A stretch of DNA of 64,000 nt from Albitalea sp966211955 (GCA_966211955.1 CBIHOF010000024.1:1-64000); one strand, 5' to 3'. Positions 8,402-18,875 are shown, numbered from the stretch's first letter. Numbers and translations are program-made. Notes: generated by a model not told the origin, from the sequence alone.

Positions 8402-9343
8402 TCAGTCCTCGTCGCGCAGGGCGATGCCGATGGCTTCGAGCCAGCGGGCCTGCTCGACAGGTTCCTTGATCGCGGGGAAGGCGTCGATGTCCATCGCGTC
8501 CGCAAGGTTCAGTGCTTCCACCGGCAAGTACAGGTTGGACGCGAGATAGTTCACGAGCGTGGCCGCGCCGACGGGTGCGGCCACCAGCAGGCGCTGCAGC
8601 GCGATCTGGCTGAACTGGCGGTCGAAGTTGTCGAGCGAGCGCTGCACCTCGAGGCCGATGCGCTCGAACAGCGCGTCGCGCCGCGCGGCATCGGCGTCGT
8701 CGTTGAGCACGAGCGAGCTGGCCGTGATGTCGATGCGCCGCGAGGCGAAGAGCTCGCCGTCGCGGGTGAAGGTGAGCACGCCGCCGGCCTCGTGGCACAC
8801 CAGCAGCGCGAGGCCGCGGCCGGGCTGCTCGAAGAGCGAGGCGAGGTTGCGCTGTGCGGTCTCGGCCACGTCGATCACGCGCAGGCGGATCTTGGCTTTC
8901 TGGAAGGCGCGAACCTTGTCGGCCACCTTCTCGCGGCGGGCGGCAATGGCGAAGGCCAGGGGTGGGCGGCCTGGCGGCGCGCCGTCGGTGGGCACCTGCA
9001 AGGCATCGATGACCGCGTCGTCGGCCGGGAAATCGAGGGAATCCTTCACGGCCCAGCGCAGGGCCTGCTTCATCTCTTCAGGCGCGACGCTCGGGGCGTT
9101 GAGCTGCACGAACTGGTAGGACGCCGCATCAAGCACGGTGGTGCAACGGTAGCGTTGCAGGCCGAAGGAGCGGCGCAGCCGGGTCAGCGCATCCGCATCG
9201 GTACCGCGCTCGCGCGCCACGCTGTCGAGCAGCGCAAGCCGCGGCCGGCGCTCGCCGCTAGCGGGCAGCACATGGGCGAGCTCGATCTGCTGGGGCTTGA
9301 GCGCCACCGCCATCCAGCCCGCTTGCGTTTGTCGGTTGAACAT
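8402..9343 (-). CDS. mshI: MSHA biogenesis protein MshI (PilM-like)
   Basis: A 313-residue soluble protein resembling PilM/GspL cytoplasmic actin-fold domains. It has no membrane segment, a central GRGLALLVCHEAGGVLTF nucleotide-binding-like segment, and the conserved EEMKQALRWAVKDSLDFP. It would sit under the inner membrane and bind the PilN-like partner encoded next. The start MFNRQTQAGW at 9343 is chosen over an extended ORF into the intergenic region. It opens the I-I2-J-K-L-M-N half of the locus, after a 136-base gap from mshQ, so it may have its own promoter. Confidence 0.82.
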   Translation of the reverse strand: MFNRQTQAGWMAVALKPQQIELAHVLPASGERRPRLALLDSVARERGTDADALTRLRRSFGLQRYRCTTVLDAASYQFVQLNAPSVAPEEMKQALRWAVKDSLDFPADDAVIDALQVPTDGAPPGRPPLAFAIAARREKVADKVRAFQKAKIRLRVIDVAETAQRNLASLFEQPGRGLALLVCHEAGGVLTFTRDGELFASRRIDITASSLVLNDDADAARRDALFERIGLEVQRSLDNFDRQFSQIALQRLLVAAPVGAATLVNYLASNLYLPVEALNLADAMDIDAFPAIKEPVEQARWLEAIGIALRDED

Positions 9344-9479
9344 GTCGATCGTTTGTCCATGGCCCGGCCACGGCCAAGGGCGGCCTGCGGGCAACGCACG
9401 GATCGTAGGTTTCGGGGGCGTTCGTCAGTCGGACGAAAAAGGGGGCGGATGGGGGTCAATCCCATCACCAAAATGGCCC

Positions 9480-12020
9480 TCAGAACGACTCGCGCAGATA
9501 GATCAACGGCGACTTGTACTGCCCGAAGCTTGCCCGCGCTGTCGGGTTCTGGTCGTAGGAGGTGGCCGTGCCCCACTTGCCTTGCAGCCAGGGCAGGTTG
9601 GCCGCCGATGCTGCCGTGGCGGTGCTTCCAACGCAGGTCGAGCCCGATGCCGCCGCGCCCAGCTGCAACCCCAGGTCCACGCTGCCGCTGTTGCCCGAAC
9701 CCGGCTTGGTGAGCGTGAAGAACCCACGGCCTGAGCTCAAGCGCAGCGTGGCGCTGGTGAGCCCCGTTTCGCAGGCCGCGAGGTTGCGCTGGTAGTTGCT
9801 CATCGCGACGATGGCCGTGGGCAAGGACGTGCACTGGTCCGCCGCGTTGGTGGCGAAGCGCGTGCCGTCCCAGTACTGTGCTTCCACGCCCACGGGCAGG
9901 TTGTTGAGCTCGCTGCCATACGCACTCGCGAGCTTCAACACGCCGTAGCGGAAGTTGTTGCCCGAGTCGAAGGCGATGCCCGTGAAGCTGAATGGCGTGG
10001 TCGTCGTGATGTTGCCGTTGCCGGTCACGGCGTTCTCGTTCGTGTCGCTCACGCTCCAGGCGAGCGAGATGGCGGAGTTGAAGGGCGCGAGCGGCGTGCT
10101 CTTGGAGCGGACGAACTTGAGCAGGTCGGTGCTGCTGGCCGCGAGCACACCCGTGCCGTTGTTGTTGCTCGTGATGGACGGCACGGTCGCGCCCGACACG
10201 TCCAGACCCGGCGACGTCGGCGTGAGCGGGCTGTAGGCTTGGGTGATGCTTCCAGTCGTGAGCTTCCACATCGCGCCGCTGTAGTTGCCGGTGGTGGTTC
10301 CCGCCGCATTGCGCGCAAGCACCGTGGCCTGCGGCGTGGTCGTGTAGCCAAAGGGCTGGCCGACGTAGGTGAAGGATCGGGTCGAACAGGCTGCGTTGTT
10401 GAAGGTCTTGAGCACCGGCGTGACCAGCAGCTGCACGTCGAAATGGTCGGGCACGAAGCGGCCGACGGCGATGACAGGCGATGAGATGGTCATCTCCGCC
10501 GCGGTCGAGCCGTCGCTCGCATCCACACTCGCATAGCTCACGTCGTTGAGCTGCATCGAGAAGGCGCCCACGTCGTTGTAGGTGGCGGTCGTGTTGTTGA
10601 TCACGCCGGCCGTGGCCGCCACGCTCAGGCTCAGCGTGCCGAAAGTCGCGGTGCATGCGGTGCCCGCGCAGGCACTGACGGTGGTGGGGGGGGTGCCGGC
10701 ATAGTTGGTGGTCGTGACCGCGGCGCCGTTCACGGCGGTGGCGCGCACGGTGAAGGGCTGGCCGGCCTTGTGCACGATGCCGCCCACCGCGGTCGCGTTC
10801 GAGAGGCTGCGCGTGGTGCCGGCGGTGGCCCAGTCGGCGTCGGTCACGGTGAAGCTTGCGAAACTCGCGGGCCGGATGGCGAAGTCGTCGGTCGAGCACG
10901 CGATCACCGTGGCGGTGCCGGTGGACGGGTAGCTCATGCGCACGCGAACGTCGCGGTACGAATTGGCGACGGTGAAAGGCACGGTGTCGCGCCCCGCATC
11001 GGCCGCGGCGAAGGTGGTGGTCGTGCTTGCGAGCGAGGTGGTCCAGGTCGACCGGCAGTTGGTGGCGGCATTGACCGCGCCGCTGTTGTCCGACGCATCG
11101 AGCAGCTCGACCTTCACGTCGCCGGTGAAGGTCGTCGCCACCGCGGTCTTGGCGGTGTTGAGCGCCACCACGGCCAGGTTGAAGGCCGAGCCCGCCACCT
11201 TGGTGTGGATGTTGCCGGTGATGGCGCCCGACGCCGTCGTGGTGTCGAAGGCGTTGAATCCGCCGGGCGCGCTGGAGCGCCGGGTCCAGAGGATGGTGGT
11301 GTTGTTGGGCACCGAGGCGGTCTGGTAGGCGAACTGCACGTAGTCGGCGCTCGTGAGCTCGTAGCCCACGGTGCCGCCGTTCGGGTTGCTGTAGGTCGCC
11401 GACGACGTGTGGTTGTCGCCCGCGCCGTCGACCACGCCGTAGCGGTACACGAACTGCCCCTGCTCGTAGATCTGCACCTGGAACGTGGCCGAGGTGGTGA
11501 TCGTCTGGTGCTGCGCATCGCAGTTGGTGGTCTTCGTGTTGTAGCAGTAGTAGGGCACGGCCAGCCACGAGATGACGAACACGCGGTTCGGTGCCGTGCC
11601 CGAGGTGCGGTCGTGGATGTAGGTGCCGCTGCTGTCGGGCTGGTAGTCGTCCCACAGCGGCACCATCACGTTGTCGATGTTCGGCTCGGTGCTGCCGTTG
11701 CTGTTGGCGCCGCCGTTCAGCGGCAATGGGCTGTTGAAGTAGTCGGTGGACGTGGTGCTGAAGAACAGCATGCCGTTGGCAGCCACCTTCATGCCGGTGT
11801 AGGTGGTGCCACCGTAGGAGAAGTTGAAGCCCAAGGACACGGTGCTCGACACCGCATCGTCGGCCAGTGCCAGCGGCGTGCCGGTGGTGGAGATGTCGAT
11901 CCACGGGTAGGCGGCCTGCGCTGCGGCCGAGCTGTCGGCCACGTAGTACTGCGCACGTGCGGCCGTGCCGCACAGGGCGAGCAGGGCAAGCGTGATGAAG
12001 CGAAGCAGCGTGCGCGTCAT
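9480..12020 (-). CDS. mshQ: MSHA large surface protein MshQ (DUF6701-type)
   Basis: An 846-residue exported protein with a signal peptide (residues 1-23, ending AARA). It is rich in Thr, Ser, Ala and Asn, beta-rich and poor in charge. The N-terminal third (about 25-250) resembles beta-sandwich adhesin domains with conserved aromatic and Asn residues (FSYGGTTYTGMKVAANGMLF). The C-terminal half matches the pattern of the DUF6701 region of MshQ and ends in the characteristic SPLIYLRESF. It is probably the pilus tip or surface-exposed adhesive component. The start overlaps the mshP stop. The ligand is unknown. Confidence 0.85.
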   Translation of the reverse strand: MTRTLLRFITLALLALCGTAARAQYYVADSSAAAQAAYPWIDISTTGTPLALADDAVSSTVSLGFNFSYGGTTYTGMKVAANGMLFFSTTSTDYFNSPLPLNGGANSNGSTEPNIDNVMVPLWDDYQPDSSGTYIHDRTSGTAPNRVFVISWLAVPYYCYNTKTTNCDAQHQTITTSATFQVQIYEQGQFVYRYGVVDGAGDNHTSSATYSNPNGGTVGYELTSADYVQFAYQTASVPNNTTILWTRRSSAPGGFNAFDTTTASGAITGNIHTKVAGSAFNLAVVALNTAKTAVATTFTGDVKVELLDASDNSGAVNAATNCRSTWTTSLASTTTTFAAADAGRDTVPFTVANSYRDVRVRMSYPSTGTATVIACSTDDFAIRPASFASFTVTDADWATAGTTRSLSNATAVGGIVHKAGQPFTVRATAVNGAAVTTTNYAGTPPTTVSACAGTACTATFGTLSLSVAATAGVINNTTATYNDVGAFSMQLNDVSYASVDASDGSTAAEMTISSPVIAVGRFVPDHFDVQLLVTPVLKTFNNAACSTRSFTYVGQPFGYTTTPQATVLARNAAGTTTGNYSGAMWKLTTGSITQAYSPLTPTSPGLDVSGATVPSITSNNNGTGVLAASSTDLLKFVRSKSTPLAPFNSAISLAWSVSDTNENAVTGNGNITTTTPFSFTGIAFDSGNNFRYGVLKLASAYGSELNNLPVGVEAQYWDGTRFATNAADQCTSLPTAIVAMSNYQRNLAACETGLTSATLRLSSGRGFFTLTKPGSGNSGSVDLGLQLGAAASGSTCVGSTATAASAANLPWLQGKWGTATSYDQNPTARASFGQYKSPLIYLRESF

Positions 12021-12433
12021 GGCGTGCTCACCACCGCCTGCAATTGCCGCTCGGCGTAGTCGGCCGCGCCGAGCGTGCCGATGGTGGCGGTCGAGCTCAG
12101 CTGATAGACGTTGACGGTGGTCCCCGCCTCATCGAAGGGCCCGCTGCGCGTGCACGTCACCGTCACCGTGAAGTTCGCGGCCGAGCCCGACAGTGCGGGC
12201 AGCGTCGTGCTCGCATTGCAGCTGCCCGCCTGCAGCACCTGGTACGCGCCCCATTCGATGCCGGTCTTCGCGGCGAAGTACGCACGCGAGCCGATGAGGT
12301 CGCGTGCCGAGCCGATTTGCTGCGAGGTGGACATGGACACCATCATCGCGCCCAGCAGCGCGAGGATGACGATGAGGAACACCGCCGAGATGATGGCGAA
12401 TCCTTGCTGCTGTTTCACCGGCTGCCGCTTCAT
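12017..12433 (-). CDS. mshP: MSHA minor pilin-like protein MshP
   Basis: A 138-residue PilX-type protein with a short basic leader followed by GFAIISAVFLIVILALLGAM. The prepilin glycine-phenylalanine junction is present, but the usual Glu at position 5 of the mature protein is missing, as is common for PilX/GspK-like subunits that cap the fibre. The C-terminal domain contains two cysteines that could form a disulfide. The ATG overlaps the mshO stop and the stop overlaps mshQ, so the O-P-Q trio is tightly coupled. Confidence 0.85.
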   Translation of the reverse strand: MKRQPVKQQQGFAIISAVFLIVILALLGAMMVSMSTSQQIGSARDLIGSRAYFAAKTGIEWGAYQVLQAGSCNASTTLPALSGSAANFTVTVTCTRSGPFDEAGTTVNVYQLSSTATIGTLGAADYAERQLQAVVSTP

Positions 12434-13380
12434 GGCGAGTTGTCCAGGTGCACCTGGTGCAGCAGCGTCACGCTCTCGCCACCCGAGGTGAGCTTGAGCG
12501 TGAGCGTGAGCAGCCCGTTGCGCGCCGAGCTGCTCGCGTTGTAGACGAAGCCGCAGCTCTCCACATTGCTCGCGAGCAGCGCGTTGTTGTTGCCCGTGAG
12601 CGTGGCGAGCGGTGCGGCGGCGGCGCTGGTGGGCTGCGCGGACTGGATGGCATAGCCGCCGTAGCGGCGCAGGCTGCCGTCGCCGCCCGATGCCGTCGGC
12701 GAGCACAGGAAGGTGACCGGCTTGTTGACGATCTGGAAGCGGTTGCTCGGCGACGCGAAGGGGAACTGCGTGCCGCCAACGGTGTAGGCGAGCGTGGACA
12801 CTGCGGCGCCTGTGCTCGTGAGCGCGCGCCGGCTTTCGCCGCTGTAGGCGTCCGCCCCGGGCAGTCCGAGGTTGTAGACCACGAGCTGGTCGCCGGCCGA
12901 CACCGTCACCGCCGGACCGAGCACGTCGAAGCTGCCGTCGGTGGATGAATTGAAGTCGAGGTAGTCGCCGGCGCCGGTCGAGTCCGGTGCCGCGCGGTAG
13001 CGGCCGCCGGCGGTGACGGGCAGGAACTCGAGCACCGTGCCGGTCGCGTCCACCCGCACGCTGTTGGGCAGGGCGCGCTGCACCTCGCGCGCCACGCGGC
13101 GCAAGGCGGTGTCGGCGGTGTCGCTGAGCTCGCCGCGGCGTGCCTGGTCCACGTAGGCATTGATGGGCGCCCTGATGAACACCGCCACCATCGCCGCCAC
13201 GATGCCCGTCATCGAGATGACGAGCACGGCCTCGAGCAAGGTGAATCCGCGCTGGCGCCGTGCGTGCTGCGATACATGAAACCGGGCCGTCAAGCGGCCG
13301 CCGCGGATCCGGCTTTGCCGGTCCGCTGTCGGCGCCCCCTGGGGGGAGGCGCCGAAGGCGCTTCGGGGGGGGTGTTTCAT
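12430..13380 (-). CDS. mshO: MSHA minor pilin MshO with an unusually long leader
   Basis: A 316-residue PilW-type prepilin as read from the ATG at 13380. The prepilin site QRG/FTLLEAVLV sits at residues 45/46, with Glu5 present, giving a 45-residue leader where 6-20 is usual. The extra leader DNA (13301-13375) is a dispersed GC-rich repeat that also occurs near 47898. No ATG or GTG codon lies in frame between 13380 and the cleavage site; a TTG at 13293 would give a normal 17-residue leader. The ATG lies one base after the mshD stop, supporting coupled initiation there. The mature part is an ordinary MshO minor pilin. Confidence 0.82.
   Translation of the reverse strand: MKHPPRSAFGASPQGAPTADRQSRIRGGRLTARFHVSQHARRQRGFTLLEAVLVISMTGIVAAMVAVFIRAPINAYVDQARRGELSDTADTALRRVAREVQRALPNSVRVDATGTVLEFLPVTAGGRYRAAPDSTGAGDYLDFNSSTDGSFDVLGPAVTVSAGDQLVVYNLGLPGADAYSGESRRALTSTGAAVSTLAYTVGGTQFPFASPSNRFQIVNKPVTFLCSPTASGGDGSLRRYGGYAIQSAQPTSAAAAPLATLTGNNNALLASNVESCGFVYNASSSARNGLLTLTLKLTSGGESVTLLHQVHLDNSP
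13301..13375 (-). repeat. Dispersed GC-rich repeat inside the mshO leader
   Basis: On the minus strand this segment contains CAGCGGACCGGC-AA-AGCCGGATCCGC (13301-13328) preceded by further palindromic GC-rich sequence (such as 13331-13353, GGCGCC arms). The first block recurs almost identically at 47898-47925 outside any gene. Its placement between the start codon and the prepilin cleavage site of mshO, in frame and without a stop, suggests insertion into an existing gene. Confidence 0.6.
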
Positions 13381-13381
13381 C

Positions 13382-14002
13382 TCAGCCCGTCGCGTTCGGA
13401 GAGTGGCGGAAGCGATAGCCGGTGAGGGTGATCGACTCGCCCTTGCCGGTGACGAGCACGTCCACCCGCAGCACCGCGCCCGCGGCCAAGCCGAAGGTGC
13501 CGCCGGCTCGCGTCACCGTGACAGTGGCCGAATACGAGCCCAGCCCCGCGATGGGCGTGGCGCCGTTGTCCTGGCTGTAGATGCCCGAGGACATGCTGTA
13601 GCCGTTGTAGTCGGCCACGTTGTCGAAGGGGTCGGTGGTGGAGAAGCGCGATTCGGTGGCGGGCACCGGCCCGAGCGTGCCGCCGTTCTTGTCCTGCGAC
13701 GCGGCCACGCCGCCGGTGCACGACGCGCCCGAGGTGGGCGGGTTGTTCGGGTCGTTGGCGGCGTCTTGCGGATCGCACCAGGTGAAGGGCTGCATCAGCA
13801 CTTCGCCCAGCAGCGATTCGGCCACCGCGATGGCCTGCTTGCGCACCATCGGGTCGGCGCTGCCCTTGATGGCCGAGTTGTAGACCGTGAGGATGCCCGC
13901 CACCGACATGCCGACGATGGCGATGAACATCACCAGCTCGATCATGCTCAGGCCACGCTGCCGGGCGCGGCGTGCCAGACCCGTGCAGTGCTCAGTGCAC
14001 AT
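13382..14002 (-). CDS. mshD: MSHA minor pilin MshD
   Basis: A 206-residue prepilin with the leader MCTEHCTGLARRARQRG and mature start LSMIELVMFIAIVGMSVAGI. Residue +1 is Leu rather than Phe, which PilV/MshD-type subunits tolerate, and Glu5 is kept. The C-terminal domain is Gly/Ser/Asp-rich with a cysteine pair (TWCDPQ and SGASCTGG). MshD belongs to the minor pilin group that primes fibre assembly. The start lies inside the end of mshC (11-base overlap). Confidence 0.83.
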   Translation of the reverse strand: MCTEHCTGLARRARQRGLSMIELVMFIAIVGMSVAGILTVYNSAIKGSADPMVRKQAIAVAESLLGEVLMQPFTWCDPQDAANDPNNPPTSGASCTGGVAASQDKNGGTLGPVPATESRFSTTDPFDNVADYNGYSMSSGIYSQDNGATPIAGLGSYSATVTVTRAGGTFGLAAGAVLRVDVLVTGKGESITLTGYRFRHSPNATG

Positions 14003-14465
14003 AGCCGGTCTCGGGCTCGATGGTGACGGCGGTCGCGTAGCCGCTCACGGTGATGCTCTGCGCTGCGGTCAGCGGTGCGAGTGCGGCCGACAGGGGACGG
14101 CCGAGCGCATCGAAGGCGAGGCCGGTGCTCGCGCTCACGGTCGCGCCCTGCTCATAGGCCGTGCTGGCGTAGGGCAGGCCGGTGGCCGGGTTGACGACGC
14201 TGGCCGTGCACGCGGCCGTGCTGCCGGCGGTGGCCGCGTAGGTCATCGTGACGCTGGTGGTGCCCACGGTGACGCAGACATTGCGCCGCATCGCGACCGC
14301 CGACTTCTGCGCATACCGCAGAGCCGAGGCCACGAAATCACGAGCGCCGCGCGAGGCGAACCCGCTCTTGTCGAACAAGCGCGGGATCGCCACGGCGGCG
14401 AGGATGCCCGTGATCACGAGCACGATGATGAGCTCACCCAGCGTGAAGCCGCGTTGCGTCCTCAT
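13992..14465 (-). CDS. mshC: MSHA minor pilin MshC (GspH-like)
   Basis: A 157-residue prepilin. The leader MRTQRG is followed by FTLGELIIVLVITGILAAVA, with Glu5 present and the classic hydrophobic helix. The central part (GARDFVASALRYAQKSAVAMRRNV) is the GspH/FimT-type signature, and two cysteines are present in the globular domain. It follows the major pilin gene by 67 bases and overlaps mshD. A longer ORF start exists, but the short leader with an ATG directly before the processing site is more typical. Confidence 0.85.
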   Translation of the reverse strand: MRTQRGFTLGELIIVLVITGILAAVAIPRLFDKSGFASRGARDFVASALRYAQKSAVAMRRNVCVTVGTTSVTMTYAATAGSTAACTASVVNPATGLPYASTAYEQGATVSASTGLAFDALGRPLSAALAPLTAAQSITVSGYATAVTIEPETGYVH

Positions 14466-14532
14466 GCGGTGATTCTCTGCTGCGCCCGGCGAAACGCGTC
14501 CGCCGCGCATGGCAGTCAGGGCTTCTCTTTGA

Positions 14533-14955
14533 TCAGCGGGCGCACATCACCGTGGCGGTGGCGGCGACGACGCCGGTGCCGGCCTGCGGGGTGATGGTGC
14601 AGCTGACCGAGGTCGCAGCGCCCGAGCAGTCGCCCGTGCCGCTGACCTGGAACGTGTCGTTGGTGGTCGGCGCGGCCGACACGAGCATCGACGACGGCGT
14701 GACGAAGGCGCCGAGGATGGCCGAGGTGCAGACGTTGGCGGCGCTCACGGCGACGGCCGACGCGTTGCCCGCGGCCTTGGCAGCGTAGTTGATCGAGGTG
14801 CCCGAGGCGATGGCGCCGGCCACGCCCTTGGCGGCCGCGTTCTTCGCATCCGAGGACAGGTCCACGAACTTGGGAACGGCGACGGCGGCGAGCACGCCGA
14901 GGATGATGATGACCACGACCAGTTCGATCAGGGTGAAGCCACGTTGCTGTTTCAT
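14533..14955 (-). CDS. mshA: MSHA major pilin MshA
   Basis: A 140-residue prepilin. The leader MKQQRG precedes FTLIELVVVIIILGVLAAVA, and mature residues up to about 45 give KFVDLSSDAKNAAAKGVAGA, the recognised MshA segment. The globular domain is small, with cysteines in ANVCTS, GDCSG, VSCTI and VMCAR that can form two disulfides. It has the strongest Shine-Dalgarno in the cluster (AAAGGAGA, 7 bases before the ATG), fitting a highly made fibre subunit. It lies 46 bases after mshB and shares the putative sigma-28-type promoter upstream of mshB unless it has its own. Confidence 0.9.
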   Translation of the reverse strand: MKQQRGFTLIELVVVIIILGVLAAVAVPKFVDLSSDAKNAAAKGVAGAIASGTSINYAAKAAGNASAVAVSAANVCTSAILGAFVTPSSMLVSAAPTTNDTFQVSGTGDCSGAATSVSCTITPQAGTGVVAATATVMCAR

Positions 14956-15001
14956 GAGAGTTCTCCTTTGGGTACTGCAAAAAAGTTTGGATGCGAACGG
15001 C

Positions 15002-15547
15002 TCAACATCCGGTGGTGACGGTGGGGGAAATGGACGCAGCCGTTCGCGCGACCAGGGACTCGATGTATCGGAAGCTGCATTGCGCGGGGGTCGGGGCGTC
15101 GGCGCGTGCAATGGTGGTGATGCCGCCGGCGACGGTGACCGCGTAGCCTTCGGCGCGCAATTGCTCGGCGTCGGCGTTGAAGACGGTGCCGATGCCGGCC
15201 GCGGCGAGGATGCCCGGCGCGCTGGAGCTTCCCGGCTCCACCGACGCGGGGTAGCCGTTGAGCGTCTGGACCAGCCCGTGTTCGGTGCACACCGTGCCGG
15301 GGCCGTCGATGCGGTTGTCGGCGATGGCGCCGCCGGCGCAACGCGTGGCGTCGGGCCGGCCGTCGCGTGCGAGCAGGGCGCTGTGGATGAGCATGCTCGA
15401 TGAATGAACGGCGCCGCGCGCATAGCTCAGGTGGCCGATGCGCGCCTGGCGCTGCCATGCCCAGACCCGCGGCAGCACCAGCGAGACCGTGATGGCCACG
15501 ATGGAGATCACCACCACGAGTTCGATGAGCGTGAAGCCCTGGTTCAT
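15002..15547 (-). CDS. mshB: MSHA prepilin MshB (MshA-like pilin)
   Basis: A 181-residue prepilin with a three-residue leader MNQ before GFTLIELVVVISIVAITVSL. The body resembles MshA/MshB (ARIGHLSYARGAVHSSSMLI) and has a C-terminal TGC. The very short leader lacks the usual Arg or Lys before the Gly, which may reduce processing efficiency or mean that translation starts further upstream. The ATG at 15547 is preceded by GGAAAGG. It precedes mshA and follows mshG across a 267-base gap that holds a hairpin repeat and a sigma-28-like promoter. Confidence 0.78.
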   Translation of the reverse strand: MNQGFTLIELVVVISIVAITVSLVLPRVWAWQRQARIGHLSYARGAVHSSSMLIHSALLARDGRPDATRCAGGAIADNRIDGPGTVCTEHGLVQTLNGYPASVEPGSSSAPGILAAAGIGTVFNADAEQLRAEGYAVTVAGGITTIARADAPTPAQCSFRYIESLVARTAASISPTVTTGC

Positions 15548-15680
15548 CAACCTTTCCTTCAGTCGTGCGTGCACGGCGAGACCTTTGTTCTTCGGCACGC
15601 ATGGTGCGGCTTGGGGGCATTCGCCGTTCGCGCGAAAAACTGGTCGAACGGCAGCCAATTCGGCGGCGGTGCTGGCTCGC

Positions 15681-15708
15681 TTATCGGCGGGGAGGGCAGG
15701 GGCTTGAG
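15681..15708 (-). promoter_or_regulatory. Candidate sigma-28 (FliA) promoter for mshB-mshA
   Basis: On the minus strand the sequence reads CTCAAG, 14 bases, GCCGATAA. The -10 element matches the FliA consensus GCCGATAA exactly, and TCAAG is the -35 form seen in betaproteobacterial flagellar promoters. The -10 element ends 133 bases before the mshB ATG. By a rough base-composition estimate, about one chance GCCGATAA is expected in 64 kb, but intergenic placement with the right -35 and spacing makes this one credible. If real, pilin transcription would be tied to the flagellar and chemotaxis regulon. Confidence 0.5.
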
Positions 15709-15771
15709 TGGTGTTGCCTTCGGGGGCGCGTGTGCTCGGGTTCTTGAGAACAAGTGCACGGATTGCGCATC

Positions 15772-15801
15772 GATGGACCCCGGCGAACGCCGGGATCCAT
15801 C
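15772..15801. repeat. REP-like hairpin between mshG and mshB
   Basis: Arms of 14 bases (15772-15785 and 15788-15801) pair at 13 of 14 positions around an AA loop, with the core CCCGGCG/CGCCGGG. It lies 13 bases before the stop side of mshG on the plus strand, that is, immediately downstream of mshG in transcription. It may attenuate read-through from mshEG into the pilin genes or stabilise the upstream message. Related hairpins occur at 18876-18902 and 57956-57985. Confidence 0.6.
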
Positions 15802-15814
15802 GCCGCGGCAACCC

Positions 15815-17050
15815 TCAGCCCCCCTTCATCGCCGCCTTGCCCAGATCCCACACCGGCAGGAACACCCCCAGCGCGAGGATCAGCACCAGCACCCCGAGGA
15901 ACACGATCAATATCGGCTCGATCTGCGCCGACAGCGTCTTCAGCTCGTACTCCACGTCCTGCTGGTAGAAGTCAGCGACTTCGGTGAGCATCTCGTCGAG
16001 TGCGCCCGACTCCTCGCCCACCGCGATCATCTGCAGCACCACCGGCGTGAAGATGCCGCTGGCGGCCGCCGTGCGCAGCACGCTGTCGCCGCGCTCCACG
16101 CCCTCTCGCATCTTGTCGATGGCGCGCGCGAAGTGGGCGTTCTCCACCGTCGCCGACACCACGTTCATCGCCTGCACCACCGGCACGCCGCTCTTGAGCG
16201 CAAGCGCGAAGCTGCGCGCGAAGCGGGCCAGCGTGGCCTTGCGGGCGATCTTGCCGGCGATGGGCAGCCGCAGCTTGGTCTTGTCCCAGGTGTGGCGCCC
16301 GTCCTCGGTCTTGACCCACGACTTGAAGCCGAAGATGAGGGCGATCAAACCGACGAGCAGGTAGGGCCAGGCCGCCACCGTGAATTGCGAGAAGCCCACC
16401 AGCAGCCGCGTCACCAGCGGCAGCTGCGCTCCGAAGCCGTCGAACACCTTCTGGAAGGCCGGGATGACGAAGAGGTTGATGACCGCCACGGCCACCGCCA
16501 TCACCGCGATCACGAAGCTCGGATAGCGCAGGGCGGTCTTCACCTGGTCGCGCATCAGCTTCTCGAACTCCTGGTGGTGAAAGAGGCGCAGGAACACCTC
16601 GTCCAGCCGCCCGGTGAGCTCGCCCACGCGGATCATCGCGACGTAGAAGTTGTTGAACACGCCGGCCTGCCGCGCCATCGAGGTCGACAGCTCGATGCCG
16701 CTTTCCAGGCTCTCGCGCACGCCGCGGATGACCTTGCTCATCGCCTCGCTGGCCGACTCCTGCAGGCCCGACAGCGCGCGGGTGATGGGGATGCCCGCCT
16801 TGAGCAGAGAATGCAGCTGGCGGCTGAACATCAAGAGGTCTTCATGCTGCACCCGGGCACCGCGGCCGAAAGACAGCTTGAGCGCGGGCGCAGCGGCGGT
16901 GGTGGTGACGTCGGCAGACGCGGCGATCTTCAGCGGCGTCATGCCGCCGCCCATCAGCTGGTCGGCCACGGCCGCGGCGCTGGGCGCGTCCAGCACGCCT
17001 TCCATCAGCTGGCCGCGCATGTCGCGGGCGGAGTAGGCGAAAGCGGGCAT
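15815..17050 (-). CDS. mshG: MSHA inner-membrane platform protein MshG (PilC/GspF-like)
   Basis: A 411-residue polytopic protein of the GspF family, starting MPAFAYSARDMRGQLMEGVL. It has two T2SSF domains at about residues 70-195 and 270-395, each preceding a long hydrophobic segment; three membrane spans are visible (about 165-190, 215-240 and 375-400). The conserved motifs FSRQLHSLLKAGIPITRAL and FARSFALALKSGVPVVQAM mark the two domains. It should be the platform on which MshE acts to insert pilins. It lies 5 bases after mshE. Confidence 0.92.
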   Translation of the reverse strand: MPAFAYSARDMRGQLMEGVLDAPSAAAVADQLMGGGMTPLKIAASADVTTTAAAPALKLSFGRGARVQHEDLLMFSRQLHSLLKAGIPITRALSGLQESASEAMSKVIRGVRESLESGIELSTSMARQAGVFNNFYVAMIRVGELTGRLDEVFLRLFHHQEFEKLMRDQVKTALRYPSFVIAVMAVAVAVINLFVIPAFQKVFDGFGAQLPLVTRLLVGFSQFTVAAWPYLLVGLIALIFGFKSWVKTEDGRHTWDKTKLRLPIAGKIARKATLARFARSFALALKSGVPVVQAMNVVSATVENAHFARAIDKMREGVERGDSVLRTAAASGIFTPVVLQMIAVGEESGALDEMLTEVADFYQQDVEYELKTLSAQIEPILIVFLGVLVLILALGVFLPVWDLGKAAMKGG

Positions 17051-17055
17051 GGGGC

Positions 17056-18780
<1,725 letters not shown>

Positions 18781-18875
18781 GGGGAGTGATGGATGGGAAG
18801 GATTGTCGGCAGCGGGGGTGCGATCGAAGGGCGGAATTCAGGCGTGCTTCGATGCCAGTTCGGCGCTTCGCTCCC

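Noticed and set aside
9184..11973. A 929-codon minus-strand frame overlapping mshQ and mshI
   Set aside because: The other frame gives MshQ and MshI with signal peptide and family motifs; this one is arginine- and histidine-rich shadow sequence.
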